A stretch of 64,000 nt of DNA from Fredericiella sp963839515 (lineage in GTDB: Bacteria > Chloroflexota > Anaerolineae > Caldilineales > Caldilineaceae): the NCBI GenBank assembly GCA_963839515.1, contig CAWIVN010000018.1, positions 310,001-374,000 on the forward strand, in the 5' to 3' direction. Shown here piece by piece: positions 53,958 through 64,000 of this stretch. Under the pieces are notes generated by a model. It was given only the letters and a program-made list of their open reading frames with translations. It had not been told where the DNA came from and made no database searches. Both the position numbers and the translations under genes were made by a program. How positions within the stretch are numbered: position 1 is the first letter of the stretch; every line of letters begins with the position of its first letter.

Positions 53958-55778
53958 TCATAGGCGTGCAAAGATATCCCGGTACGCGGCTGACTGCTCC
54001 ATCAACTCTTCATGCGTGCCGACGGCTGCGACGCGGCCCTTACGTAACACGACGATCTTGTCGGCCCAGCGGATTTGCGAGAGACGGTGGGTGATCAGAA
54101 TGGTAGTGCGGCCCTCGCTGGCGCGTTCGATGGCACGCTGGATCTGGTCCTCCGTGGCGCTGTCGATGGCGCTGGTCGAGTCGTCGAGGATGAGGATAGC
54201 CGGGTCGGTGAGAAAGGCGCGGGCAAGGGCGATGCGCTGGCGCTGGCCGCCTGAAAGGGTGACGCCGCGCTCGCCAACCACAGTAGCATAGCCTTCGGGA
54301 AAACTGCTGATAAAGTTGTGCGCCTGTGCGGCGCGGGCGGCGCCCTCGATCTCTTCCTCTGTAGCGCCGGGCTTGCCAAAAGCGATGTTGTCGGCAATCG
54401 AGCGGCTGAAGAGAAAGATATCCTGCTCGATGATGGAGATCTGGCGGCGCAGGGCGGCGAGGCTCCAGTCGCGCACATCTATGCCATCCACAAGGATGCG
54501 GCCGCTGTTTACGTCATAGATGCGATTGAGCAGCTTGGCGATTGTGCTTTTGCCACTGCCAGTCTGGCCGACGAGCGCAAGCGTCTGCCCCGCGGCCAAG
54601 TCAAACGAGATGTCGGTGAGCGCGTTGGCAGGCTCGCCGCCTTTGCCGTTTACGCCAGCCCCATTTGTTCCGGCATCATCACCAGTATTTCCGCTGCCCG
54701 TGTCATAGGCGAAGGTAACTTGCTCAAAACGCACCGCCCCTCGCATCGGGCCCTCGTGGCCTGCCTCGTTTTCGTCCAGGTCGGGCGAGTGGCGGATCAG
54801 TTCAAGGATGCGGCTGGCGCTGGAAACACCGGAGGCCATCTGCGAGTAGGCAAAGAGCGAGGTAAAGACGGGGAAGTCAAAGAGGGCGATCAGCCCCATG
54901 TAGGCCACGACATCGCCGACCGTGATGAGGCCCTGGCTGTAAAGAGAAAGGGCATGCCAGAGCGCAAAACCGGCCGCCAGCCCAAGCAAGAGCAGCGGTA
55001 GAAAACGGGCCTCGACGCGACCCTGGGCGATGAGAGCATCGCGCACGTTGGTCGCGTTGTGGACAAAACGCTGCACCTCGGCTTCTTCCTGCGCTGCGCC
55101 CTTGACCGTGGCGATGCCGTCGATCGATTCGGCCAGTCCGCCGTTCATCACGCCAAAGGTGCGCCGCACCTCCGCCGTCACCGGCTGGAGATTGCGCACA
55201 TAGAAAACCATCGACACCAGGTAGGAAATTGCAAAGGCCAGCGGCGTGGCAATCAGGGAAGGGTAATAGCGCGGAGCCACGAAGATGGGCATAAGCAGGA
55301 AGACGCCCGACCCGATCACCAAATTGAGGCCAGGGGCCATCATCAGGGCCAGTTCGCGCACATCGTTGGTGGCGCGCGCCATGATTTCACCGGTTGGACG
55401 CAGGTCGTGGAAGCCCATGCTCTTGCCGAGCAGTGAGCCGTAGAGTTCCTGCCGGGCGTCCCGTTCCAAACGTTGGCCCAGCACCTCGCTGCCAATATTG
55501 CGCCCCAACTGCAGCGCCGAGCGCACAGCCTGGCTGGCGATCAGCAGCAGAGCAGCGGTAAGCAGCACCTGCAAGTTGGGATCCGCCCCGGTAATGGCGT
55601 CAAACGCCTGGCCGGTAAGAATAGGGATCGCGGCGGCCAGGCCGGCATTGCCGATGGCCCCTGCCAGGATGAGCAGCACTAGCGGCCAGTTGCGGCGCAC
55701 ATGTGAAAACACCCAGCGCAGCGGCCCGCGTGTGTCGGTTGTCCAAGGTTGGGTTACGGCGAATTCACTCTTCAGCAT
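53958..55778 (-). CDS. ABC exporter, fused permease-ATPase
   Basis: 606 residues: a six-helix type IV exporter domain (about 25-330) and an ATPase domain with Walker A GQTGSGKST, signature TLSGGQRQRIALARAF, Walker B ILILDDSTSAID and the switch His in ITHRLSQ. The usual catalytic Glu after Walker B is Asp (LDD in place of LDE), as often in one half of heterodimeric exporters. A Gly/Asn-rich insertion (GSGNTGDDAGTNGAGVNGKG) separates the domains. A multidrug or lipid-type substrate is likely but unproven. No partner half-transporter is adjacent. Confidence 0.92.
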   Translation of the reverse strand: MLKSEFAVTQPWTTDTRGPLRWVFSHVRRNWPLVLLILAGAIGNAGLAAAIPILTGQAFDAITGADPNLQVLLTAALLLIASQAVRSALQLGRNIGSEVLGQRLERDARQELYGSLLGKSMGFHDLRPTGEIMARATNDVRELALMMAPGLNLVIGSGVFLLMPIFVAPRYYPSLIATPLAFAISYLVSMVFYVRNLQPVTAEVRRTFGVMNGGLAESIDGIATVKGAAQEEAEVQRFVHNATNVRDALIAQGRVEARFLPLLLLGLAAGFALWHALSLYSQGLITVGDVVAYMGLIALFDFPVFTSLFAYSQMASGVSSASRILELIRHSPDLDENEAGHEGPMRGAVRFEQVTFAYDTGSGNTGDDAGTNGAGVNGKGGEPANALTDISFDLAAGQTLALVGQTGSGKSTIAKLLNRIYDVNSGRILVDGIDVRDWSLAALRRQISIIEQDIFLFSRSIADNIAFGKPGATEEEIEGAARAAQAHNFISSFPEGYATVVGERGVTLSGGQRQRIALARAFLTDPAILILDDSTSAIDSATEDQIQRAIERASEGRTTILITHRLSQIRWADKIVVLRKGRVAAVGTHEELMEQSAAYRDIFARL

Positions 55779-55812
55779 AGGACGATCATTTTACATTATG
55801 AGAGGGTGAGGG

Positions 55813-57910
55813 TCATCCTCTTACCTCAAGTTCCAACGGCGGCGCCAGTAACGCAGCGTCGGGTCCGCTATACATCCCAATCAGCATCCGCACCGGCTGT
55901 GCGCCGGCGGGCAGCGTCAACGTGTGACGGTCAAGCACGCTTTCGCCTGGCTTCCACAGCGTCGTCGGGTAGTAGTCGCCCCCAGCGCGGCGGTCGTCCT
56001 GGGCCAGCTTGTTGCCGGCAGCGTCAAACAACTGGACGGTCGTCGTATAGTCACCGGGCAATGGGTCGACAACCTGCCAATACAGCGTGATCGTGTTCGT
56101 CAGTGTCCCGGCAGGTTGCATATCATACCCCAGCAGGCGCAGCGGGCCATACACAAAGTCTGCTGCGATGGCAGGTTCAGTGGCGGCAGGACCCGGTCAC
56201 CTGGACAAGCGGCGGTGTGGCGGGGGCGAGGGCAAAGCGCGCGTCCAGGCCCGCCATCGGCTTGATCAGGTAGACGGGCCGGCTGGGCTCAACGGACGCG
56301 CCGGCATCCAATGCAGTCTGCACCGTCGTCCCAATGTCGGAAAAGCGGTCGTCGGGGGCAATCAGGGGAAAGAGACCGGTGTTGCCAATGGCGCGGTTCT
56401 CGATCGTCTGCAGGTAGAAAAGCGGTACGATCTCGTTGCGGTCATTGCTGACCAGAATGGCATCGGACGGCGGCTCGGCGGCGAGAATGCTTTCCCACAT
56501 GACCCGGGCAGCATAACTCTCGTCCTGCAGCTGCTCGACCAGCGGCGTATAGCGGGTCCAAAGCTGGAGCGGCAACCAAAAGAGGACGACCAGCAGGATT
56601 GTGCCCAGCCGCTGCACAGTATTTATCGAACCATCGCCGCCCCCTGCATCCTCCTGCACATCCTCCGCATCCTCCCGCACGCCCACCTGCGCACCTTCCT
56701 GCGTAGCCCGCACGCCCTCGTGCGGTTCTGCGGGCACGCCTTCGTGCCCGTGTCCACGCGCCTGCGTCAACCGAAACCCAACACCGATGCCTGCGGCGGC
56801 AAAGCCAATCCAAATACACGCCACCAGGTACAGCGGAATGTAATAGACAAAAATATCGCCGATCGCATAAAACAGATTAAAAGCCTGCTGCAGCACAAAA
56901 TAGCTGACCGTCAACGCCAGCACCGGCCAGTTGCGCAGGCGCACAAGAACGAAGATCCCGATCGCGATCAGCAGCAAGCCGGGCCATTCGAAGTGGCGCA
57001 GCCAAAGGATGGCCGTGGTGGGAACATTGGCGATCGCCTCACCCAGGCCGTAGTAACCAACCGAGATCGAGCGGCCGCTGATGAACTGCCAAAAGGCTGC
57101 CCAGCCCGGCGTGTAGAGTGACAACACGCCATCGCCTACGTGTTGGTGGTACCAGGGTGAGGCGCCCGGCCCGCTGCGCAACGGTATATAGAGGTACAGC
57201 AGCAGCGGCAGCAAGAACGCCGGCACCGCCCACAGCCAGACACTCCAAGGTCGCCACCAGGATCGATTGGCTAAGAAAAGGTAAAGCACCAGCGGCGGCA
57301 GGAGCAGGACCGTGGTGGCATGGTGGGTGAGGGCCAGGCCAACGAGAACGGCCAGCACGACGAGGGGATGTAAAGGTGAGGGGCTGAGAGGACGCGAAGG
57401 CACGGCGAGCCCCTCAGCGGCGAGCAGGATGGTAACGAGAAATAGCAGATGCAGGCTGTAGACTTCGGCTTGGACGCTTTGCGTGCGCAGGGTAGGGTTG
57501 GCAATCAGGAAGGCGACGCCCAGCCCAGCGGCAAGACGTGAGACGAGCACCGGACCGGGCAGCCAGCGGCGCAGGTGCAGATAGAAAAGCCCGGCAGCGG
57601 CGGCGGTGAAGACGGCACTGAGGGCGTTGAGCGAGAAAGCGGGTGACACGCCGAACACGCTCCACACGCGCTGCCAGAGACCGCCAACCAGCAGATAGAG
57701 CGGATAGCCGGTGGGATGGGCAAGACCCCAGTTCCAGGCGGCAAAATGAAACTCGCCGGCATCGCTGGGCAGCATGTCGCGCACGACGTTGCGCAGCAGC
57801 AGGCCGAGTGTGATGGCCGCTATCAGGAATGCGATCTGCCGGTCCAAACGGATATCGCTTATGCCCCTGCTATGATTCTCCTGGCGAACGGGGCTGCTTA
57901 ATTTGACCAT
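55813..57910 (-). CDS. DUF2723-type membrane glycosyltransferase with C-terminal beta domain (one frameshift)
   Basis: The ATG at 57910 is chosen because the longer frame upstream overlaps the divergent gene and lacks protein character. About ten membrane helices follow FLIAAITLGLLL; MLPSDAGEFHFAAWNWGLAH with PTGYPLYLL is the DUF2723/GT-C first-loop pattern (Asp-Glu). A frame break near 56180-56200 separates LVQVTG from AATEPAIAADFVYGPLRLLG, after which a beta-sandwich (NTITLYWQVVDPLPGDYTTT) runs to 55813. About 700 residues. A palindromic repeat is embedded in the loop before a late helix (56701-56753). It is predicted to transfer a sugar from a polyprenyl phosphate outside the membrane, which fits the Dol-P-Man-synthase-like gene next door. 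Confidence 0.8.
56701..56753 (-). repeat. Dispersed double-hairpin repeat, family A copy 3, inside a gene
   Basis: On the minus strand it reads CACGGGCACGAAGGCGTGCC, then CGCACGAGGGCGTGCG and GGCTACGC, matching copies 1, 2 and 4. It is translated in frame as GHEGVPAEPHEGVRATQEG, a hydrophilic loop between membrane helices. Confidence 0.75.
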
Positions 57911-57964
57911 TGCGCTAAGTTCACCCGATAATGGCAGAATTTGAATAGTAAGGGAGTGAGTCTC

Positions 57965-58732
<768 letters not shown>

Positions 58733-58737
58733 GCTAG

Positions 58738-58774
58738 GAAGCCCCTTCCGGGAAGACCTACCCTTCCGGGAAGG
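58738..58774. terminator. Twin CTTCCGGGAAG palindromes between convergent genes
   Basis: Two copies of CTTCCGGGAAG-like palindromes (58744-58754 and 58762-58772) lie between the stops of converging genes; together they can form a larger hairpin. A similar palindrome is at 47215-47225. Probable bidirectional terminator. Confidence 0.5.
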
Positions 58775-61645
58775 CTATCTATTAATCTCCACCCAATCCA
58801 CAGCCCCAGCCAGATCGCGACGGTCGCGGTTGAGGCTGACGCGTGCAAAGGCGTCGGCCGGGTCGACCGTTTGGACGGCGCTGCCCGGTTGGGCGCCGGG
58901 AGTGCCGATGAGGGCAAAGTACTGGTTCTGCAGCCCATCCAGCGTGACGTCGGCCCCGATGTTGCGCAGGGCGGCCACGGCGTCTTCGGTCAGGTGTGCC
59001 CAGGCATCAGCATAGGAGGCGACGAGGACAGGTGAGCCGGCGGGAACCTGCGCCAGGTAGGCTGCCAGCCTGGCGCTCTCGCCTTCGTTGGCCGTGGTGT
59101 CGAAACCGACCTGCTCGATGACCTTGCCCGTCTTGGGGTCGAGCACGCTGACATTCACCCCGCGGCGGCCGGCCGAGGCGTCGATCTGCTCTCCCGCTTC
59201 GTCGAACAGGGCAATAAAGCCGCCATCGGCAAAGGCCTTGACGTCGGCATCGATGGGCAAGTCCACGCCGGTGCTCCCAATCTGGCGGCTGCCAGGCGTG
59301 ACCGTGCGCGGGGCGGCAGTGTAGGCCCATTTCAGATCCAGCCGGTTGAGGCCATCCACTAACACGCTGCCTGGTATCTGCCAGGCAATTTCCTGCCAGC
59401 CCTCACTGAGCGGCTGCGCCTGGTCCCACTCCTGGGTGCCGTTGACGGCCAGGGACACCGTCTGTTGAGCGCTGCCCGGATAAGCAAAAGGATGGACGCG
59501 CAGGCGTACATTGTATGTAGCGGCCGGATCTACCTGGCGTAGTGGGATAAAGAGCCGGCTCTGCAGCGCCGTAGCCCAGGTGGCGTTGACTTCATAAGGG
59601 GTGTCGGTCTCGGCTGCGTCCCAGCCTTCGCCACGATAGGGGAACGTGCCGGATTCGCCCAGGTCCAGACGGAAGGAATCGCTGCCGGGGTCCTGGCGCA
59701 CGCGGTAAGCCTCGATCCCATCCTGTGCGTAGAACGGCTTATCCTCGATCGGCCAGGTAGACTTAACGAAATCCCACGCCGCCCGCCAGGTGTCGGCGTA
59801 GGGCAGCCGGTCGGGGATAGGCGGCGTCAGCACCACGAACTCACTGTCGTAGAGATAGGCTAGTTCGCGAGCCTGTGCGGCGGCAGCATCCCGCAGTTCG
59901 GGTGACACAGGGCGGCCGAATTCGATTTCAGTCAGCGCCTGGAAGTATGGGATGCGCTCAAAGTACTCCATCTTGAAGTCGGGCGCCCGCGAGATGTTGC
60001 CGCCCAGCATGGGACGGCCGTGTGCGCTCTGGAAATACTGCAGCTGCGTCTGCTCGGGGCCAAAGACGCCAAAGCTGTTGCGCCAGCCGAGCGGCAACTG
60101 CAGCACGCTGCCCGGCTCGGGGTCGGCGGCGATCTGGTCGTAGACGGCCGGAATGCGAGCATCGGAAAGCGGGTAGGGAAGCGCCAGGTGTTCAAAGAGA
60201 ATAAGACCCAGGGCAACGGCGGCCATGGTGGTGAGAGGCCAGAAACCGAGTTTCTGAGAGAAACTTGGTTTCTCGGGAAGACCGGCCGTCGCAGCACGCC
60301 GCTGCCGGCGTTCCAGGCTGCTTAACAGCCACAGCACGCCGTAGCCGGCCAGCACCGCCAGGCCCAGCATGAGCAGCACGCTGTTGCGATTGGGGGCACG
60401 GTTGGCCTTGATTACGGGCAGGTAGTGGAGCAGCGTAAAGGGCAGCGGCACAGTCGTGACGATACCGTCCATGTCGAACTGCGTGCGCCCGTTGATCTGC
60501 AGCAGCGGGCCAAGCGTGAAGAGACCAAACAGCACACTGGTCCAGATCCACGCCTCCAGCTTACGCCGGTAGGCGACCGCCCCGACCACGGCCAGGGTGA
60601 GACTGGCCCAGCCGAGGAAGACCGTGTTGAGGTCGCGGAAGCCCGGCAGCTCGGGATTAAGAGCGCGCTGCTGTACCAGGTGCAGTTCGCGCACCACGTC
60701 GCCGCCCAATAACGGGTGAAAGATCGTGGGCGTAAACCATCCCAGCAGGTCGGTGCTCAGCATGAGAGCATCACCCCAACCCCTGAGATCATAATCGGCG
60801 TTAGCAAAGGCCACCAGGATTGGGATCAGCGCCGGCGACCACAGCACGAAGGCCACGACGCCGGTGATCGCCAGCGAGGCCAGACCAGTGGTGAGGTTGG
60901 CCCAACGGTCCGGCTGCCTGCGCCCTCGGATCACGGCGATGACCAGGACGATGAGCGTAAAGATGCCCAGGAAGAGGGCGCTGATCATCTCGGCCAGGCC
61001 GGTGAAGGCAAAGAACACGCCGGCCAGGATGGCGGCGCGGCGGCGCATGCGGGCGGGCAGCGCACTGTCGAGACTGCGCAGCAGCATGAGCGCGTAGAAG
61101 GGAATCCACTGCGTCGTCACCATGTCGTAGTGGCCGAGGGCAGCGTAGACGGCACGGTTGGAGGCAAAGGCATACAGCGCGCCCGCCACAAAGGCTGCCA
61201 ATGTGACGGCCGTAGGCGAGGCCAGGCTGTAGACCGTGCGGCGGCCGGCCTGGTCGCGCACCAGCAGGAACGTACCGTAGCCGCTGAGAACGGTGCTCCC
61301 CAGCAGCGTGATATTGCTGGCAAAGGGCAGGTTGACGGCCAGTGCCAGCGGCAGGGCGGCCAGCACGTGGTAGAAATTGTACGTATAGAGCACCAGGTCG
61401 ATGCCGAGCGGGTAGTAGATCAGCTCAGAATGCAGCGGCGAGGCCAGGTTGTCGACGAGGGCATGCTTGAAGTACCAGATATTCCACACAAAGGTGGATT
61501 CGTCAAAGGCCCACTGCGGCACGCCGGGCACGTGGGTAGACAGGTGCGAAACCAAGGGCCAGGTGAGACCAAGGGCCAGCAGCAAGTACAGGCCGAGCAC
61601 GCCGAGATGGAGGCGCCAGCCCCGGCGGTTGGTGCGGTCGGGCAT
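58775..61645 (-). CDS. Large membrane glycosyltransferase-like protein with ILEI-type C-terminal domain
   Basis: 956 residues. The N-terminal about 500 residues carry about 12 membrane helices (from LGVLGLYLLLALGLTWPLVS) with an acidic first loop (PQWAFDESTFVWNIWYFK), as in GT-C enzymes. A soluble part with EPGSVLQLPLGWRNSFGVFG follows, then beta-sandwich modules (YNVRLRVHPFAYPG, WQEIAWQIPG). The last about 150 residues (FADGGFIALFDEAGEQ, GVNVSVLDPKTGKVIEQVGF, LTEDAVAALRNIGADV, QNQYFALIGTPGAQPGSAVQ) match the ILEI/FAM3-like fold best known from animals. A palindrome is embedded in the frame at 60242-60272. It lies 3 bp after the methyltransferase stop, in one operon, and probably acts on surface glycans. 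Confidence 0.85.
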   Translation of the reverse strand: MPDRTNRRGWRLHLGVLGLYLLLALGLTWPLVSHLSTHVPGVPQWAFDESTFVWNIWYFKHALVDNLASPLHSELIYYPLGIDLVLYTYNFYHVLAALPLALAVNLPFASNITLLGSTVLSGYGTFLLVRDQAGRRTVYSLASPTAVTLAAFVAGALYAFASNRAVYAALGHYDMVTTQWIPFYALMLLRSLDSALPARMRRRAAILAGVFFAFTGLAEMISALFLGIFTLIVLVIAVIRGRRQPDRWANLTTGLASLAITGVVAFVLWSPALIPILVAFANADYDLRGWGDALMLSTDLLGWFTPTIFHPLLGGDVVRELHLVQQRALNPELPGFRDLNTVFLGWASLTLAVVGAVAYRRKLEAWIWTSVLFGLFTLGPLLQINGRTQFDMDGIVTTVPLPFTLLHYLPVIKANRAPNRNSVLLMLGLAVLAGYGVLWLLSSLERRQRRAATAGLPEKPSFSQKLGFWPLTTMAAVALGLILFEHLALPYPLSDARIPAVYDQIAADPEPGSVLQLPLGWRNSFGVFGPEQTQLQYFQSAHGRPMLGGNISRAPDFKMEYFERIPYFQALTEIEFGRPVSPELRDAAAAQARELAYLYDSEFVVLTPPIPDRLPYADTWRAAWDFVKSTWPIEDKPFYAQDGIEAYRVRQDPGSDSFRLDLGESGTFPYRGEGWDAAETDTPYEVNATWATALQSRLFIPLRQVDPAATYNVRLRVHPFAYPGSAQQTVSLAVNGTQEWDQAQPLSEGWQEIAWQIPGSVLVDGLNRLDLKWAYTAAPRTVTPGSRQIGSTGVDLPIDADVKAFADGGFIALFDEAGEQIDASAGRRGVNVSVLDPKTGKVIEQVGFDTTANEGESARLAAYLAQVPAGSPVLVASYADAWAHLTEDAVAALRNIGADVTLDGLQNQYFALIGTPGAQPGSAVQTVDPADAFARVSLNRDRRDLAGAVDWVEINR
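60242..60272 (-). repeat. Palindrome embedded in coding sequence
   Basis: GAAACCGAGTTTCT (60242-60255) and AGAAACTTGGTTTC (60259-60272) are complementary with one mismatch around a 3-nt loop. It is translated in frame as LPEKPSFSQKLGFW, between a basic linker and a membrane helix. It looks like an inserted palindromic element. Confidence 0.65.
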
Positions 61646-61648
61646 GGA

Positions 61649-62414
61649 CTAACGAGCCTTTTCGGCGATGGCGATCACGCTGGTGCCAAAAGGCAGGCGG
61701 CCGCGCTCGAGGATCTCCGCCTCCAACCAGCCGACGCCGTGGAGGACCGTGTTGGCCGGTTCGGGGATCGGCTCCATGTCCACCTGGTAGACGTCCGGCT
61801 CCTGGTCCAGGTGCGGGCTCTTGAGCCCCGGGTTGTACGGGCGCAGAACGCGGATGCCGGCGATGGCCGGGAAAAGAAAGAAGTTATTGTAACTGATGCG
61901 CTTGACGTGCAGGCCGCACAGCTCCAGCTTCTGCTGCAGTTCGGGCGCGGTGTAGCGGCGCTCGTGGGCGTTGATCTCGTCGTTGTAGCTCCACAGCCAC
62001 ATAAAGGCAGGCACGGTGACGATCAGCTTGCCGCCGGGCTTGAGCACGCGGGCGCACTCTTGGAGCACGCCCAGTTCGTCAGGGATATGCTCGACCGTAT
62101 CGAGCAGCGCTACGAGATCGAAAGCGGCCGGTAGGAAAGGGCAGTTCGTTGCCACTGCCTTGCGAGACGGGCAGCCCCCGCTGCTGCGCCACAGGCAAGG
62201 GACGGGGGTTGTAGTCGATGCCAAAGACCTGGCCGTATTGGGCAAGGTGATGCGCCATATTGCCGGCGCCGCTGCCGATATCCAGGATCTTGCGCACCTG
62301 CCCGGGAACGGGCGGGCCAAGCTCGGCATCCAGGTACTTCAAAATCGCCCGTGTACGTCCGGCGAACCAGGCGTGCTTGTCTTCCTCGAGTACGGTCAAA
62401 ACCGGTGTAGCCAT
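61649..62414 (-). CDS. Class I SAM-dependent methyltransferase (one frameshift)
   Basis: About 255 residues after joining frames at about 62128-62136. The first part has FAGRTRAILKYLDAELG and the SAM motif KILDIGSGAGNMAHHLAQYG followed by FGIDYNPRPL. The second frame continues PAAFDLVALLDTVEHIPDEL, ARVLKPGGKLIVTVPAFMWL with DEINAHERRYTAPEL, typical of the Methyltransf_11/UbiE-like sugar or lipid methylases. The start is at 62414 and the stop 3 bp before the large membrane protein gene, so the two are probably coupled. The acceptor is unknown; surface-glycan or lipid methylation fits the context. Confidence 0.82.
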
Positions 62415-62481
62415 AGATACCTTCTATCCGCCACGTTGTGAAGCACACGTGGGGCAGTCCCACCGTGAGCCGGAACTCAAC

Positions 62482-62520
62482 CGCGTAGGCCGCACGCCCA
62501 CGTGCGGGTTGGGGGCACGC

Positions 62521-62532
<12 letters not shown>
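62482..62532 (-). repeat. Dispersed double-hairpin repeat, family A copy 4
   Basis: On the minus strand it reads CACGGGCACGTAGGCGTGCC, CCCGCACGTGGGCGTGCGG and CCTACGC. It supplies the last codons and the TAG stop of the DNA methyltransferase (62521-62523). Confidence 0.78.

Positions 62533-64000
<1,468 letters not shown>

Noticed and set aside
56087..57121. 344-residue plus-strand open frame
   Set aside because: Antisense shadow of the DUF2723-type gene, including its repeat insertion.
60716..62134. 472-residue plus-strand open frame
   Set aside because: Antisense to the membrane glycosyltransferase and methyltransferase; Gln/Gly/Arg-rich and lacking any fold pattern.

Overview
The window is GC-rich, densely coded bacterial chromosome. 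It most resembles an environmental Chloroflexota (Anaerolineae/Caldilineae-like) genome. That is an inference from the mix of families: a BTAD/AfsR-type regulator, large membrane glycosyltransferases with an ILEI-like domain, SulP with a CBS protein, MeaB with a B12-binding subunit, and many dispersed palindromes, some inside genes. No rRNA, tRNA or CRISPR array was seen.

Layout: 0-6.7 kb holds ordinary metabolic genes (MBL hydrolase, AlkA-like glycosylase, a PLD-type and an EEP-type phosphodiesterase with a starch-binding-like module, B12-binding protein and MeaB). About 6.7-27.5 kb is an accessory, decayed and more AT-rich region. It contains broken genes, a C1 cysteine peptidase with a possible chagasin-like inhibitor, a BTAD regulator behind four 11-bp direct repeats, an oxidoreductase, an IS66-family element (8-bp target duplication), a 2-kb element encoding two fused tyrosine recombinases between inverted repeats, an IS4-like element (10-bp target duplication), secreted-protein genes and an IS3 remnant.

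27.86-33.04 kb is the most interesting locus. A 504-residue protein has a Cys-free leader followed by about 350 residues carrying 45 Cys and about 48 Ser/Thr in tandem repeats. It is followed by three same-strand genes for an APH-fold kinase, a HopA1-family protein and a zinc-site LanC-like cyclase. This is the enzyme set of class V lanthipeptides (kinase, lyase, cyclase), here next to an apparent giant, multi-core, repeat-built precursor.

33.5-64 kb is again a core-like region: sugar dehydrogenase/PA14, K+ channel, L,D-transpeptidase, GNAT-Dabb protein, carbonic anhydrase, SulP-CBS, a TroA/Znu-type metal ABC operon, a PspA cluster with substrate-binding and VWA proteins, UbiA prenyltransferase, ABC exporter, and a surface-glycan/glycosyltransferase cluster ending in a beta-class DNA methyltransferase cut by the window edge.

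At least a dozen otherwise well-conserved genes carry single-base frameshifts. This pattern points to consensus indel errors as much as to real pseudogenes, so such genes are given here as one locus with the break marked. All functions are read from sequence motifs without database searches.
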